Positions 18,398-27,543 are shown, counted from the first letter of the stretch. The stretch: 64,000 nucleotides of DNA from Wenzhouxiangella sp042310355 (GCF_042310355.1 NZ_JBHJMR010000001.1:558001-622000); one strand, 5' to 3'. Translations and numbers: made by a program. The notes: generated by a model not told the origin, from the letters alone.

Positions 18398-19080
18398 TCA
18401 CCTGCGAGCATGCCTCCAGGGCGGTGCCCGGGCGCTGGCGTGAGCTGTTTGCCGGCCACGAGTCCGAACTGGCGAGCCACCGCGGCTGGGATGCCGGAAC
18501 GCCGGAGCTGGGCCGCAAACTCGCCGATCGCCTCCACGCGCCGCTATTGCTCGGGCGCGCGACGCGCCTGCTGATCGACCTCAATCGCTCGGCCGGTCAC
18601 CCGCGCCGGTACTCGCAGTGGACCAGGAAGCTGCCGAGCGCCGAGCGCGCGCGCATCGAGCGCGACTGGTGGCTGCCGCACTGGCGCGCCTACCGGGACC
18701 ATCTCGAGTCGCTGCCTGGGCGGGTCGTTCATATTGCCTGCCACAGCTTTACGCCGGTTTTCGAGGGCAAAGAGCGCAGCCTGGATATCGGCTTGCTCTA
18801 CGACCCGTCGAGGCAAGCCGAGAAACGCTTCTGCAAGGCGTTGCGGCGGGCGATCGAGCAGCGGCGACCGGAGCTCCGGGTTCGGATGAACGCGCCCTAC
18901 CGCGGCACGGCCAACGGCCTGGGGCAGCAGCACCGGCGCGAATTTCCGGCCGACCGGCTGATCACCGTCGAGCTGGAAGTGGGCCAGCACCTGGTAGAAA
19001 GATCGGATTGGCAGGACACGCAGGCGTGCCTGGTATCGGCCGTGGCCGAGGCGCTGTACAACGAGACGCAGGCTACTTGA
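18364..19080 (+). CDS. N-formylglutamate amidohydrolase family protein
   Basis: A 238-residue zinc hydrolase of the FGase (HutG-like) family. Conserved pieces are ITCEHAS, HRGWDAGTPELG, RLLIDLNRS, HIACHSFTP, DIGLLYDPSR and NAPYRGTANGLGQQHRR. In histidine catabolism the family cleaves N-formylglutamate, but no hut genes are present here. The gene is coupled to the GCS2 ligase, so a role on a related N-acylated glutamyl product is more likely. The ATG at 18364 is used because the homology starts a few residues later; an ATG at 18343 adds seven residues. The 3' end overlaps the convergent patatin gene by 8 bp. Confidence 0.85.
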   Translation: MPGSKPPVSALITCEHASRAVPGRWRELFAGHESELASHRGWDAGTPELGRKLADRLHAPLLLGRATRLLIDLNRSAGHPRRYSQWTRKLPSAERARIERDWWLPHWRAYRDHLESLPGRVVHIACHSFTPVFEGKERSLDIGLLYDPSRQAEKRFCKALRRAIEQRRPELRVRMNAPYRGTANGLGQQHRREFPADRLITVELEVGQHLVERSDWQDTQACLVSAVAEALYNETQAT

Positions 19081-20296
19081 GCAGGCGCTCCAGGCTGTCG
19101 AGCGTGCGATCGAGCGAGTTGCCGACCGGCGCGTAGTGCGGTTTCTCCCGAGCCAGGCTGTCGGCAAAGCTTCGCTCGGCCGCCAGAAGCTCGCGGTTGA
19201 GCGTCAGCCCGAAGGGCTCGAGGAAGCTCTCCAGGTCGTCGGCGCGGGCGAGCAGTTCCGCGCGCGTGATCTGGTACGCGTGGTTGACCAGTTCGTTGCG
19301 CGAGGAGTAGCTGAAGACGTTGGTGTAGAACATCTTCTCGTCGTTGCGGTTGGGCTCGACCAGCATGATGGCCGATTCGGGATAGCTGGTCTCGTACTTG
19401 CGCATGCCGATCTGCATGCGCGACTGAATGAGCGAGCGGAAGGTCTGTGACAGCACGACCGGCAGGCCGCCCTTGATCATGCGATCGCGCGCTCGCAGCA
19501 GGTTGGGCGCGTCGCCGTCGGCGTCGTAGGGCACCAGCGGGTTGATGGCGAACAGCAGGTCGGCGCCTTCTTCCAGCGCGGCCGAGGCATGCAGGGTTCG
19601 CCGAAGCGCGCCGTCGACGTAGTAATTGCCGCCGATTTCCACCGGCGGATACAGGCCGGGGAGGGCGGCCGAGGCCTGCACGGCCCGCGAAATCGACACC
19701 GAGTCGTAACCCGGCTCGCCGAAGCGCACGGCCTGGCCGGATTCAAGCTCCACCGCCACCACGCGCAGGCGAGCGGTCAACTCGCGGAAGTCGTTGGTGC
19801 GGCCCGGCTTGTCCAGCACGCGGGCGAGGAAGCGGTCGATGCTGCCGTTGTCGAAGATGCCGTTGGGGATCAGCCGGCTCAGGCCCTCCAGGCTTTCCAG
19901 GCTGGTCAGGCGCTGTGGATGGCGAATGGCTTCCGACAGCATCTCGAAGATCACCGAGGGAATGCTGGTGGCGCGATCGAGATACTCGCGCAGGGCCGGA
20001 CGCAGGAACTGCTCGGGGTGGAAGGCGAACTCGGCATCCGGCGTGCTCATGAACACGCGCGCCATCTGGCTGATGGTGATGCGGTTGGCCAGGTTGGCCG
20101 AGAGGATCGCGCCGGAGCTGACCCCGACGTAAATGTCGAGATCGTGCATGTGAACGCCGTCGAGCGCTTCGTCGAGCGCCTGCAGGGCGCCCAGTTCGTA
20201 GATGGCGCCGAGCGGCCCGCCGCCGGCAATGGCCAGGGCGATGGTCGGGTGGCGGCTGGTGGCGCGCGGCGCGAGTGCTGGGGTCAACTTGAGCAT
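19073..20296 (-). CDS. Patatin-like phospholipase family protein
   Basis: A 407-residue patatin-like hydrolase. The glycine-rich oxyanion motif (AIAGGGPLGAIYELGAL, about residue 22), the nucleophile elbow GVSSG with Ser at ~60, and the partner Asp in VDGALRRTLHAS are all intact, so a Ser-Asp catalytic dyad is expected. It would act on phospholipid or another acyl ester. No secretion signal or autotransporter domain is visible, which separates it from ExoU/PlpD types. The ATG at 20296 follows a palindromic -10 element by seven bases, and the transcript may be leaderless. It is divergent from a peroxiredoxin gene only 21 bp away. Confidence 0.88.
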   Translation of the reverse strand: MLKLTPALAPRATSRHPTIALAIAGGGPLGAIYELGALQALDEALDGVHMHDLDIYVGVSSGAILSANLANRITISQMARVFMSTPDAEFAFHPEQFLRPALREYLDRATSIPSVIFEMLSEAIRHPQRLTSLESLEGLSRLIPNGIFDNGSIDRFLARVLDKPGRTNDFRELTARLRVVAVELESGQAVRFGEPGYDSVSISRAVQASAALPGLYPPVEIGGNYYVDGALRRTLHASAALEEGADLLFAINPLVPYDADGDAPNLLRARDRMIKGGLPVVLSQTFRSLIQSRMQIGMRKYETSYPESAIMLVEPNRNDEKMFYTNVFSYSSRNELVNHAYQITRAELLARADDLESFLEPFGLTLNRELLAAERSFADSLAREKPHYAPVGNSLDRTLDSLERLLK

Positions 20297-20302
20297 GCGA
20301 CC

Positions 20303-20310
20303 ATTATAAT
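20303..20310. promoter_or_regulatory. Palindromic -10 element shared by two divergent genes
   Basis: ATTATAAT reads TATAAT on both strands. From the plus hexamer (20305-20310) a start ~7 bases on falls at 20317, next to the peroxiredoxin ATG at 20318. From the minus hexamer it falls at 20296, the patatin ATG. No good -35 hexamer is seen on either side. Confidence 0.5.
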
Positions 20311-20317
20311 GCACCCC

Positions 20318-20767
20318 ATGACGATCCGAATCGGCGAAGCCGCCCCCGACTTTTCCCTGCCCGACCAGGACGGCAGACCATTCACCCTGTCCGAGCGGGC
20401 CGGCCGGCGCGTGCTGCTGGTTTTCTATCCCGGCGACGAAACACCGGTGTGTACGCGCCAGCTGTGCGACTACCGCGACGGCATCGAGCAGTTTGCCGAG
20501 CTCGACGTCGAGGTGGTCGGTATCAGCCGCGACGACGCCGATTCGCACCGGCAATTCCGCAGCCGCCACGAACTGCCTTTTACGCTGCTCAGCGACCCCG
20601 ACATGGCCGTGGCCGAGCGCTACGGCTGCAAGGGCCTGCTGGGCATGAAGCGCGGCGTCTTCCTGGTGGACGAGCGCGGCTGCGTGCGGTATGCCCACGT
20701 CGAGTCGGTGGCGGTTTTCCGGCGCAGCCGCGACGAGCTCATCGAGGTCATCTCGAAGCTGGAATGA
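20318..20767 (+). CDS. Peroxiredoxin (AhpC/TSA, BCP-like)
   Basis: A 149-residue thiol peroxidase of the BCP/PrxQ type. The N-terminus has the family's APDFSLPDQDGRPFTLSE. The peroxidatic Cys lies in PVCTRQLC, in place of the usual TPGCT, with the second Cys five residues later where PrxQ enzymes keep their resolving Cys. It reduces peroxides at the expense of thioredoxin. The ATG at 20318 is preferred to 20309 because the latter overlaps the TATAAT box. The stop overlaps the next gene's start as ATGA. Confidence 0.9.
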   Translation: MTIRIGEAAPDFSLPDQDGRPFTLSERAGRRVLLVFYPGDETPVCTRQLCDYRDGIEQFAELDVEVVGISRDDADSHRQFRSRHELPFTLLSDPDMAVAERYGCKGLLGMKRGVFLVDERGCVRYAHVESVAVFRRSRDELIEVISKLE

Positions 20768-21510
20768 GCGATACGGCCGCCGTTCGTCACCTCCGGCAGC
20801 AGGTTGAGCGCAACCTGGCGATCGCCGGTCGAATTCCCGACTCGGGCGCGCTGCGGGACTCGCTCGAGCGGCTCCAGCTCTGGCAGCGCGCCAGGCTCGA
20901 CGCCACCTACTCGGACCTGGTCGCGCAGCCGCGTTTTGCGCCCGCCTGCGAGTTCTTCCTGGACGAACTCTACGGCGGTCGCGATGTGCACGCCCGCGAT
21001 CGGCAGCTCAAGCGCGTGCTGCCGGTGATGCGTCGCTTCCTGCCCGAGCATCTGCTCCACGCCACCGGTGAGGCCATGCGCCTGCAGGCGGTGAGCCTGG
21101 AGTTCGATTTTGCGCTGGCCGAAATCCTGATTGGGGTCACCGAGATTCGTCAGCCCGATTACGCCCGGGCCTATCGCGAGCACGGCCACTGGGAGCAGCG
21201 CCTCGAGCAGATCGCGCTGATTCAAAGCCTGGGCGAACTGCTGGACCATACGGTGCGCCGGACCATGGTGCGGCGGCTGGTGCGCATCATGCGCCGTCCG
21301 GCCGAAATGGGCGGCGCGGGACTGCTGCAGAGTTTCCTAGAGCGCGGGCTGGACGCATTCGCGCGAATGAAGGGTGCCGATGAGTTCCTGAATACCATCC
21401 ACCGGCGCGAGTCCGAGGCGCTCGCGGCGATGCGATCGGGTGAGGACTGGCCGTTCGAGCCGTGGATCGGCCGCGGCCCATTGCCGGACCACGTAGACGG
21501 TCAGAAATAG
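20764..21510 (+). CDS. FFLEELY-motif protein, function unknown
   Basis: A 248-residue soluble helical protein. The segment CEFFLDELYGGRDVHARDRQLKRVLPVM, given here only to fix its place near residue 60, contains the FFLxELY motif that names this proteobacterial family. The rest is Arg/Leu-rich helices with no recognisable catalytic site, signal or membrane segment. It is coupled to the peroxiredoxin by a 4-bp overlap. Its 3' end overlaps the convergent FHA gene by 10 bp. No function is assigned. Confidence 0.75.
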   Translation: MSDTAAVRHLRQQVERNLAIAGRIPDSGALRDSLERLQLWQRARLDATYSDLVAQPRFAPACEFFLDELYGGRDVHARDRQLKRVLPVMRRFLPEHLLHATGEAMRLQAVSLEFDFALAEILIGVTEIRQPDYARAYREHGHWEQRLEQIALIQSLGELLDHTVRRTMVRRLVRIMRRPAEMGGAGLLQSFLERGLDAFARMKGADEFLNTIHRRESEALAAMRSGEDWPFEPWIGRGPLPDHVDGQK

Positions 21511-22442
21511 TCTCGCAAGGGGCGGGTCGGGGCATCGGGCGCGGCCTTCAATGCAACGATGCCGTAGGTCCGGCAGAGCGCTTCGTCCGCATCGTTTTCG
21601 ACGGCGCCGGCCAGTACCAGGCCCAGTCGGTCGAGGCTCTTGCCCAGCTGGGCCAGGGTGGTCGGGTCGAGTTCCGCAAGCCCGACCCTGCAGGCCAGCT
21701 GCAGGCGCCGGAAGCGGCCCGCCAGTTCCTCCAGCTCGCCGAGTAGCAAGGCGGCGTCTTCCACCTCCAGGGTATCGACGGGGAGCACGATCAGCCGGTT
21801 GTCCAGGCCGGCTTCGTCGGCCGTCGCGGCCGCGCGCTCGCGCAGGATGCCGTGGTAGCGCGCCTCCTCGCCGAGCTGGCGCGCCATGTGGGCCAGGCGT
21901 TCGTGGCCGGCGTTCAGCGTCGGGTGCGTGCTCCGCGCGGTCACCAGCAGTGCCTCGTGCGGATCGTGATCAACGGTCAGCTCGATCGCCAGGGGTTCCA
22001 GCAGCGCGTCGTTGAGCAACTCGTAGAACTGCGGGGCCTGGACCGGGAAGCCGGTGGGGTCTTCGGTGAATCCGGCAATCGTCTGGCCCGCCAGCGTGTC
22101 GGGCCGGCCGCCTCGCTGAGCGATCTGAGGATCGACCTCGGGCAAATGCTCGACGCGGAAGGCGTAATCGGCGATGTGCAGACGGTCGCCCGGTCGCAAC
22201 TGCGCCGGCTCTGTGAGGCGTTCTTCGTTGACGAAAGTGCCGTTGGTGCTGCCCAGGTCTTCGACGACGATTCGGTCGCCGTCGAGTTCGAGGCGCAGGT
22301 GACGACGCGAGATACGGTGCAGGTTGAGGCGCGGATCGCAGTCGGGGCTTCGGCCGATGGTGCAGGGGAAGCGGCTCAGGCGAATGGCGCCGGTTTCCTG
22401 CCGCGTCTCGTCGATCGGTTCGAGCACCAGCGAACGGATCAT
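21501..22442 (-). CDS. FHA-domain protein with C-terminal domain of uncertain fold
   Basis: A 313-residue protein. Residues ~25-95 form a forkhead-associated domain with the phosphothreonine-binding set: GRSPDCD, RISRRHLRLE and LGSTNGTFVN. It should bind a phosphothreonine partner. Residues ~125-313 look alpha/beta (IELTVDHDPHEALLV, LDNRLIVLPVDTLE, LQLACRVGLAEL, LGLVLAGAVENDADEALCRTYGIVALKA). The order of strands resembles a degenerate EAL-type barrel, but no EAL-like catalytic motif is visible, so this is only a suggestion. It lies 29 bp downstream of a receiver/GGDEF gene in the same direction, probably as an operon. Confidence 0.78.
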   Translation of the reverse strand: MIRSLVLEPIDETRQETGAIRLSRFPCTIGRSPDCDPRLNLHRISRRHLRLELDGDRIVVEDLGSTNGTFVNEERLTEPAQLRPGDRLHIADYAFRVEHLPEVDPQIAQRGGRPDTLAGQTIAGFTEDPTGFPVQAPQFYELLNDALLEPLAIELTVDHDPHEALLVTARSTHPTLNAGHERLAHMARQLGEEARYHGILRERAAATADEAGLDNRLIVLPVDTLEVEDAALLLGELEELAGRFRRLQLACRVGLAELDPTTLAQLGKSLDRLGLVLAGAVENDADEALCRTYGIVALKAAPDAPTRPLRDYF

Positions 22443-22471
22443 GGCTGCCGTCCCATCCCCATCAAGATGGT

Positions 22472-23422
22472 TCAGCGATCCATGAGCCCGGGGCCGCCTG
22501 CAGACGTCCGCCAGTGCACGAGGCGCAGCGCTTCGTCGAGCAGTATCTCGGGGTCGTCTTCCTCGGCCAGATCGGGGAACTGCACGGCAAAGCGAACGTC
22601 GATGGGCACCTCCATGCTCGAAAACCGCATGCGGCTGCCGAGCAGGCGCTGGCGCAGTCGGCGGACGAGAACGCGGGCGCCCTCTCGCCCCGTCGCCATC
22701 AGGATGACGCTGAACAGGTCGTCGGCCGTGCGGTGAATGCTGTCTTCATCGCGCAGGACATCGACCAGGATCCGATCCAGATTGCGCATGACCGCGTCGG
22801 CCCAGTGACGGCCGAACCGGTTGTTGAGTTGCCAGTAGCCCTGGAACTGCACGTGCAACAGCGACAGGTCGAGCTGCTGTCGTTGATGGAAGCTGATGGT
22901 CTGCTGCAGGCGCCGGCAGTAGTTGGTCGGCTCGTCGGGCTGATGGAAGGGGGTATTCGTCTTGCGCACCGGCGCCAGCTGGGGCGGCAGGCCCCTGATG
23001 CGCGGCGCCGGTTGCGCGGACTTCGCCCGGTTTCCGCCGCTCAGGGCATGCCTGAGATCGTCCGGACTGAAGGGCTTGGCAATGAAGTCGCTGGCGCCTT
23101 CGCTGATGGCCAGCTCGCGTGCGCTTGCTTCGTCGTCACCGGTAACGACCAGAACCGGCAGCTGGCGAAGGCGCTGGTCGGACGACTGGCGAATGCGGCG
23201 GATCAGTTCATGACCGTCCATGACCGGCATCATCAGGTCGGTGAAGACCAGGTCGATTTGATCGTCCCCGGCCAGGGTGCGCCAGGCATCGCGTCCGTTC
23301 TCGGCCAGCACGACGTCGCAGTGCCCATGCAGGAACTTGCTGCCCGCGTAGCGCATCAGCCTTGAGTCGTCGACAAACAGCACACGCCGATGCCGGTTGG
23401 AGTTATCGATTGCCTGCAGCAT
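22472..23422 (-). CDS. Response regulator with degenerate GGDEF domain
   Basis: A 316-residue protein. The receiver (residues ~12-130) is intact: VLFVDDSRLMR, the phosphoacceptor Asp in VFTDLMMPVMDG, VLVVTGDD and FIAKPFS. After a linker, residues ~175-310 have the spacing and secondary structure of a GGDEF domain (LDLSLLHVQFQGYWQLNNRFG, DEDSIHRTADDLFSVILM). The signature itself reads TADDLF, so cyclase activity is unlikely and the domain may only bind or dimerise. It is transcribed toward an FHA-domain gene. The MSHA locus ends 89 bp away on the same strand and also encodes an active-looking diguanylate cyclase. Confidence 0.85.
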   Translation of the reverse strand: MLQAIDNSNRHRRVLFVDDSRLMRYAGSKFLHGHCDVVLAENGRDAWRTLAGDDQIDLVFTDLMMPVMDGHELIRRIRQSSDQRLRQLPVLVVTGDDEASARELAISEGASDFIAKPFSPDDLRHALSGGNRAKSAQPAPRIRGLPPQLAPVRKTNTPFHQPDEPTNYCRRLQQTISFHQRQQLDLSLLHVQFQGYWQLNNRFGRHWADAVMRNLDRILVDVLRDEDSIHRTADDLFSVILMATGREGARVLVRRLRQRLLGSRMRFSSMEVPIDVRFAVQFPDLAEEDDPEILLDEALRLVHWRTSAGGPGLMDR

Positions 23423-23511
23423 GGGTTCCTGCCTGCCCTTGTCATGCGGCTCGTTGCCGCTTCCCTACGGGAATCCATTTTGCGTCAAGCGCCGCCGCCG
23501 TGCAAGTTGCT

Positions 23512-26500
23512 CTATCGCGGCGCAATTTCGCGAATGTAGATGCGCTGACTGTTACCGTCGAACAGGCCGAAGGTGGCGCGGGCATTCGGGTTCTCCTCGA
23601 ACACGTTGTCGTCGTCTTCCAGATCGTCTCGGAGGAACGGCATCGGGTAAGCTGCAGCCGGATCATCAAGTAACAACTCAAGCTGGATCCATCCTGACGA
23701 GCCGGGTGCCGAGAACATGAACCGGCCCAGCCCGCCGCTGAGCGTCAGAACGCTGTCGGGGGTAACGTTCGAAATGCCCCCTCCGACGTTGATGGTTTCG
23801 TTGCCGCTGGAGCTGACGCCCGTTTCGCTGGTGAGCATGACCTGATCCTGGAGATCGATCACGGTGCAATTGTCGTCTCTGATGCGCCAGGTACTGCCGT
23901 CCCAGTACTCGGCACGCCACGGCAGGGCGAGATCGCCGAGTTCCGACCCGATGGCGTTGTCGACCACCAGGCGGCCGAAGTACAGGTCGGTTGAGTCTAT
24001 GCTTGCCGGTGGGTTGAGTAGCGCAACACCGTCCTGGTCGACTGGTTGGCTCGTGATCTCGTAGGGTTCGAAAGGACCGTCGAAGGAACCCCGATCGATG
24101 CTCAACTGGACGACGGCATCACCCGACCCCAGGACCCAGGCGATGCTGCGCCCATCGACGTTCAGGTCGGGACCGCCGGCCTCTTCCAGACCCAGTTGAT
24201 TGGCGGCGAGAAAGGCGAAATCCGCCTCGTAGTTCAGGGTCGTGCCTCCGCCCAGGTTGCGGGCGATGACCGTGAATCGTGCATCGAACCGTTCGCCGAC
24301 ATACGTGAAATCGCTGCTGCACTCGGTGAGCGCTTCCAGTCCTGCACGGTCGATGATTTCGCCGCCCGAGATCTCGAAATGATGCGGAATGAAACGACCC
24401 ACATGATCCACCGCACTGCCGACTACCGCTTCGGTGTCGAGGTACGCTCGATTGCCGCCGACTTCGGCCAGTTGGGGCGTGAGCTTGATGATTCCGACCT
24501 CGGTCCAGTTGAACTTGCCGCAGGCGGTACCGGGGGCGGCGGGGTTGCCGTCGCAGTCCAGGCCGAACTCGCCGAACGATCCGGTGATATCGGGCTCTTC
24601 GCCGCCGGCGGGTGCAACCAGTTCGGTGATCAGGTCAACGCTCTCGGGTTGGTTTTCCCGACCGAAGTTGGGCGTGACGTTGCCGCTTGCATTGAGTGCT
24701 TCGACCTCGATCTCGAAATCGACGCCGGAGGCGATGAATGCCTCGTCACCCGGGCCGGTTGCCGCCGGATTTCCGGGAATCGCTAGATCGAATGCTGCCG
24801 GACGGGTTGTGAAGTGATCGTTGCCGGTCATCACCAGCCCGGCTTCCTGGTCGGTGCCTTCATAGCGTGCGTTCAATTGCATCCGGCCAACATCCGGGTA
24901 GCGGACCTCGATGGGCGACACGCCGTCTATATCGAAACTCAGCGTCTGTAGTGAGCCAGGCGAGCCGTTGGGTATTGCGCTGCCGTTGATGGCGACCTGG
25001 GTGGTTCCCGATCCCGGGTTGAGATAGCCGGACCAAAGTTCGACATCCTTTTCCTCGTCTTGGAAACCAGGGACGCACTGTTGTGGATCCGCCGGATCGC
25101 CCTTGATGGCGGCCACGGTTCCGGTAACGGAGGTGTCGGCCATGTGGTCGGGGACTTCAATCCTGAAGCCGGCATCAAATATTTCGAGTTCGCAGGTTTC
25201 CGCGGTGCCGACAAAACAGCGCGTCGGGTTCGTCGCGGCCGGGTCGGATGCGGCATCCAGGGTCACGGTGCCGGGGGAGGTGACCTGCAGCGTGACATTC
25301 GTCTGACCGGTGAAGGTGACCGGATCGGGGCCCCAGTTGCCGGTGGGCGAGAGAAAACCGACTTGGACCTCATCGCTCAAGAGATTCGAACAGTCGCTGT
25401 TGGCGCAGGCCTGAACCGTGATCTCCGAGGGCGAACAGGTCAGCCCGCTACCCGGGTGGAGCAGGCGGATATGATCCGGCGCGGCTTGTTCGCAGGGAAA
25501 GGTCTTCATCATCTCTTGCTGAATCGCCGGCGCGTCGAGCGCGCCCTGGAAGATGCGAAATTCGTCGATCCGGCCCTGCCAGCGCTCGTTCGTGGCGCCC
25601 AGGCCGATATCCAGGCGGTCAATCCCGGCGAGGGTTCCGTTCGCGCCCGGGCCTTCGATGTTCGAGATGCCGACCTCGCTGCCGTCGACATAGACCCGGA
25701 TCGTCTCACCGGAACGCCAGGTCATCGCGATATGTTGCCACTGGTCCTGAACCATGACGTTGGAAACGGTTTCGACCTGGTGACACTCCTGGTTCGGGTC
25801 GCAGTCGTCGGTGAAGACGCTGGCCTTGATGAGGTTCTGGCCGCCGCCGAAGAAGCCGTCTGTGTCGTATCTAAGGCCGAGCCGATTGTCGTTGTTGGTC
25901 GGGCTATTGGTAAAGAAGATGCCGCGATTGTTGCCGGCGAGCGAGTCCGTGTTGTAGACCCAGCCCATGACGGTAATTGCGCTCAATCCGTTCAGGTAGT
26001 CGCTGGCACTGGCGTCCACGATGCCGCCGTTGTTGCCGTCGAGCTCGCCGTAGCGGCAACTGCCGGGATTGCCGGCGATCGCGGGATCGCTGCCGCTGGT
26101 GTCGGCGCCGCCGACACTGGTGGCGTTGCGGTCGTTGCCACTGGTGTCTAGCACTTCTGCGGGGGTGCCGTCCCAGCCCGATTGTTCCATGCGGTATTCG
26201 AGCAGGAGTTCAGTAGTGCCCGGGCAGTCGCGCGTCGTGCTCCAGTGCGCCTCGACGCCATCGGCGTCCTGAATGCCACTGTAGATCCGGATCTCGTCGA
26301 GTCGACCATCGAGGAAGTTCACCGGAGCGTCGCCAAAGTTCTCTGCTGCGAAGAACAGCCGGGCATTCGTGACCTTGTTGGTATAGTCGACCGTCAGTGT
26401 TTGCTCGCTGACGTCTCCGATCTGTCCGCTTGCATCGTAAAGATAGCCTCTGGTCTCGATATCGTTGCTACCGGGCAGTCGCCAAGCGGTCACTGTGAAG

Positions 26501-27543
26501 AAGTACCAAGTGTCGGTCGAGAGCGACTCGGGGTTGATGGACATCGTCGACGCGCTTCCGTAGCGGTTCCATAGCGTGAAGGTCAGCTGGCCGCCCCCGA
26601 CGGAAAGGCGGTACTCCTGGCTGTTGCCGCCCTCGCCCTTGTGGAGAATCCGGCCGCCCGTGCTGTCCAGCCTGAACCAGCCGCCGATCGACATGCCGCC
26701 GACATCCGCCAGCGGAGAAAGGCCGGGGTTGTGTGGGACGTCGATATAGTGCTGAGCGTCGACGTAAGAGCCATCCGGCCGATTGAAACCCTGGCCCCGG
26801 AAACGCCCGGCGTTGCAGACTTTTCCTGGAACCGTCGAAGGCAGAGAGCCGCTACCGCCAGCAGTCCGTGCCGTGCCATTGTTGTTGCCGCTGCTGTCGA
26901 TGACCTCGCCGTTGGTTCCGCTCCACTCGACCTCGTCCATTCGCCACTCGGCTTCAAGCTCTGCCGGTGGTAATCCGTTTGAGCAAAGGCCGCCGAAGTC
27001 GGCGTTTTCAACCGCCTCCGGGTCGTAGCTTACGGAGGTGTTCTGCTTGGTATCGACTTCCTCTTCCGAGGTGACGGCTCCCGTGATATTGACGTTGTTC
27101 CCGAGGTCTATGTCGTTCTGTGCATAGAGCAGGCCATTGAGCGCTGCGTTGTTTCCAATTGCGATCTCGTCGTAACTGATAAGCACAAAGTTGGCGGGAT
27201 CCCCCGGTACATTGATCACGGCATTGTTGCCGATGTCCACCCCGCTCTCGACAAATATCAATACCGGGCCGCCAAGCGTGACCACCACTCCGTTGTCGAT
27301 ATCAAGGTCTTCGAAGTAGTAGGTTCCACCAGGCAGTGTCAGATCATTCTCCCATTCAGCATCCCCATCGTTCGGTTCCGGAAACGGAGGAAGATCCAGT
27401 GTGGTCGATGTTTCTTCGGTGATCGGGCCGGGAAAGACATCGGAACAAGCGGGCACCTGCGCCCGGCTTGGCTCGAGCCAGGTTGCGAGCGAGAGGGCAA
27501 GAAGGACGCCGACGATGAATCGTTCAAGGAAAGTCGCACTCAT
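23512..27543 (-). CDS. mshQ: MshQ-like large LamG-domain protein
   Basis: A 1343-residue protein with a signal peptide (FIVGVLLALSLATWLEPSRAQ). Residues ~60-190 have repeated GNN/DIDLGNN turns, suggesting a beta-helical region. Two LamG/concanavalin-like domains follow (about 225-430 and 440-680, each ending in a 'DGRLDEIRIYSG' or 'QGRIDEFRIFQG' type strand). A long C-terminal beta-rich region matches the DUF6701-type end of MshQ. MshQ lies at the distal end of MSHA loci and is thought to be a pilus-associated or surface adhesin-like component. The start overlaps the mshP stop (ATGA). Confidence 0.85.
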   Translation of the reverse strand: MSATFLERFIVGVLLALSLATWLEPSRAQVPACSDVFPGPITEETSTTLDLPPFPEPNDGDAEWENDLTLPGGTYYFEDLDIDNGVVVTLGGPVLIFVESGVDIGNNAVINVPGDPANFVLISYDEIAIGNNAALNGLLYAQNDIDLGNNVNITGAVTSEEEVDTKQNTSVSYDPEAVENADFGGLCSNGLPPAELEAEWRMDEVEWSGTNGEVIDSSGNNNGTARTAGGSGSLPSTVPGKVCNAGRFRGQGFNRPDGSYVDAQHYIDVPHNPGLSPLADVGGMSIGGWFRLDSTGGRILHKGEGGNSQEYRLSVGGGQLTFTLWNRYGSASTMSINPESLSTDTWYFFTVTAWRLPGSNDIETRGYLYDASGQIGDVSEQTLTVDYTNKVTNARLFFAAENFGDAPVNFLDGRLDEIRIYSGIQDADGVEAHWSTTRDCPGTTELLLEYRMEQSGWDGTPAEVLDTSGNDRNATSVGGADTSGSDPAIAGNPGSCRYGELDGNNGGIVDASASDYLNGLSAITVMGWVYNTDSLAGNNRGIFFTNSPTNNDNRLGLRYDTDGFFGGGQNLIKASVFTDDCDPNQECHQVETVSNVMVQDQWQHIAMTWRSGETIRVYVDGSEVGISNIEGPGANGTLAGIDRLDIGLGATNERWQGRIDEFRIFQGALDAPAIQQEMMKTFPCEQAAPDHIRLLHPGSGLTCSPSEITVQACANSDCSNLLSDEVQVGFLSPTGNWGPDPVTFTGQTNVTLQVTSPGTVTLDAASDPAATNPTRCFVGTAETCELEIFDAGFRIEVPDHMADTSVTGTVAAIKGDPADPQQCVPGFQDEEKDVELWSGYLNPGSGTTQVAINGSAIPNGSPGSLQTLSFDIDGVSPIEVRYPDVGRMQLNARYEGTDQEAGLVMTGNDHFTTRPAAFDLAIPGNPAATGPGDEAFIASGVDFEIEVEALNASGNVTPNFGRENQPESVDLITELVAPAGGEEPDITGSFGEFGLDCDGNPAAPGTACGKFNWTEVGIIKLTPQLAEVGGNRAYLDTEAVVGSAVDHVGRFIPHHFEISGGEIIDRAGLEALTECSSDFTYVGERFDARFTVIARNLGGGTTLNYEADFAFLAANQLGLEEAGGPDLNVDGRSIAWVLGSGDAVVQLSIDRGSFDGPFEPYEITSQPVDQDGVALLNPPASIDSTDLYFGRLVVDNAIGSELGDLALPWRAEYWDGSTWRIRDDNCTVIDLQDQVMLTSETGVSSSGNETINVGGGISNVTPDSVLTLSGGLGRFMFSAPGSSGWIQLELLLDDPAAAYPMPFLRDDLEDDDNVFEENPNARATFGLFDGNSQRIYIREIAPR

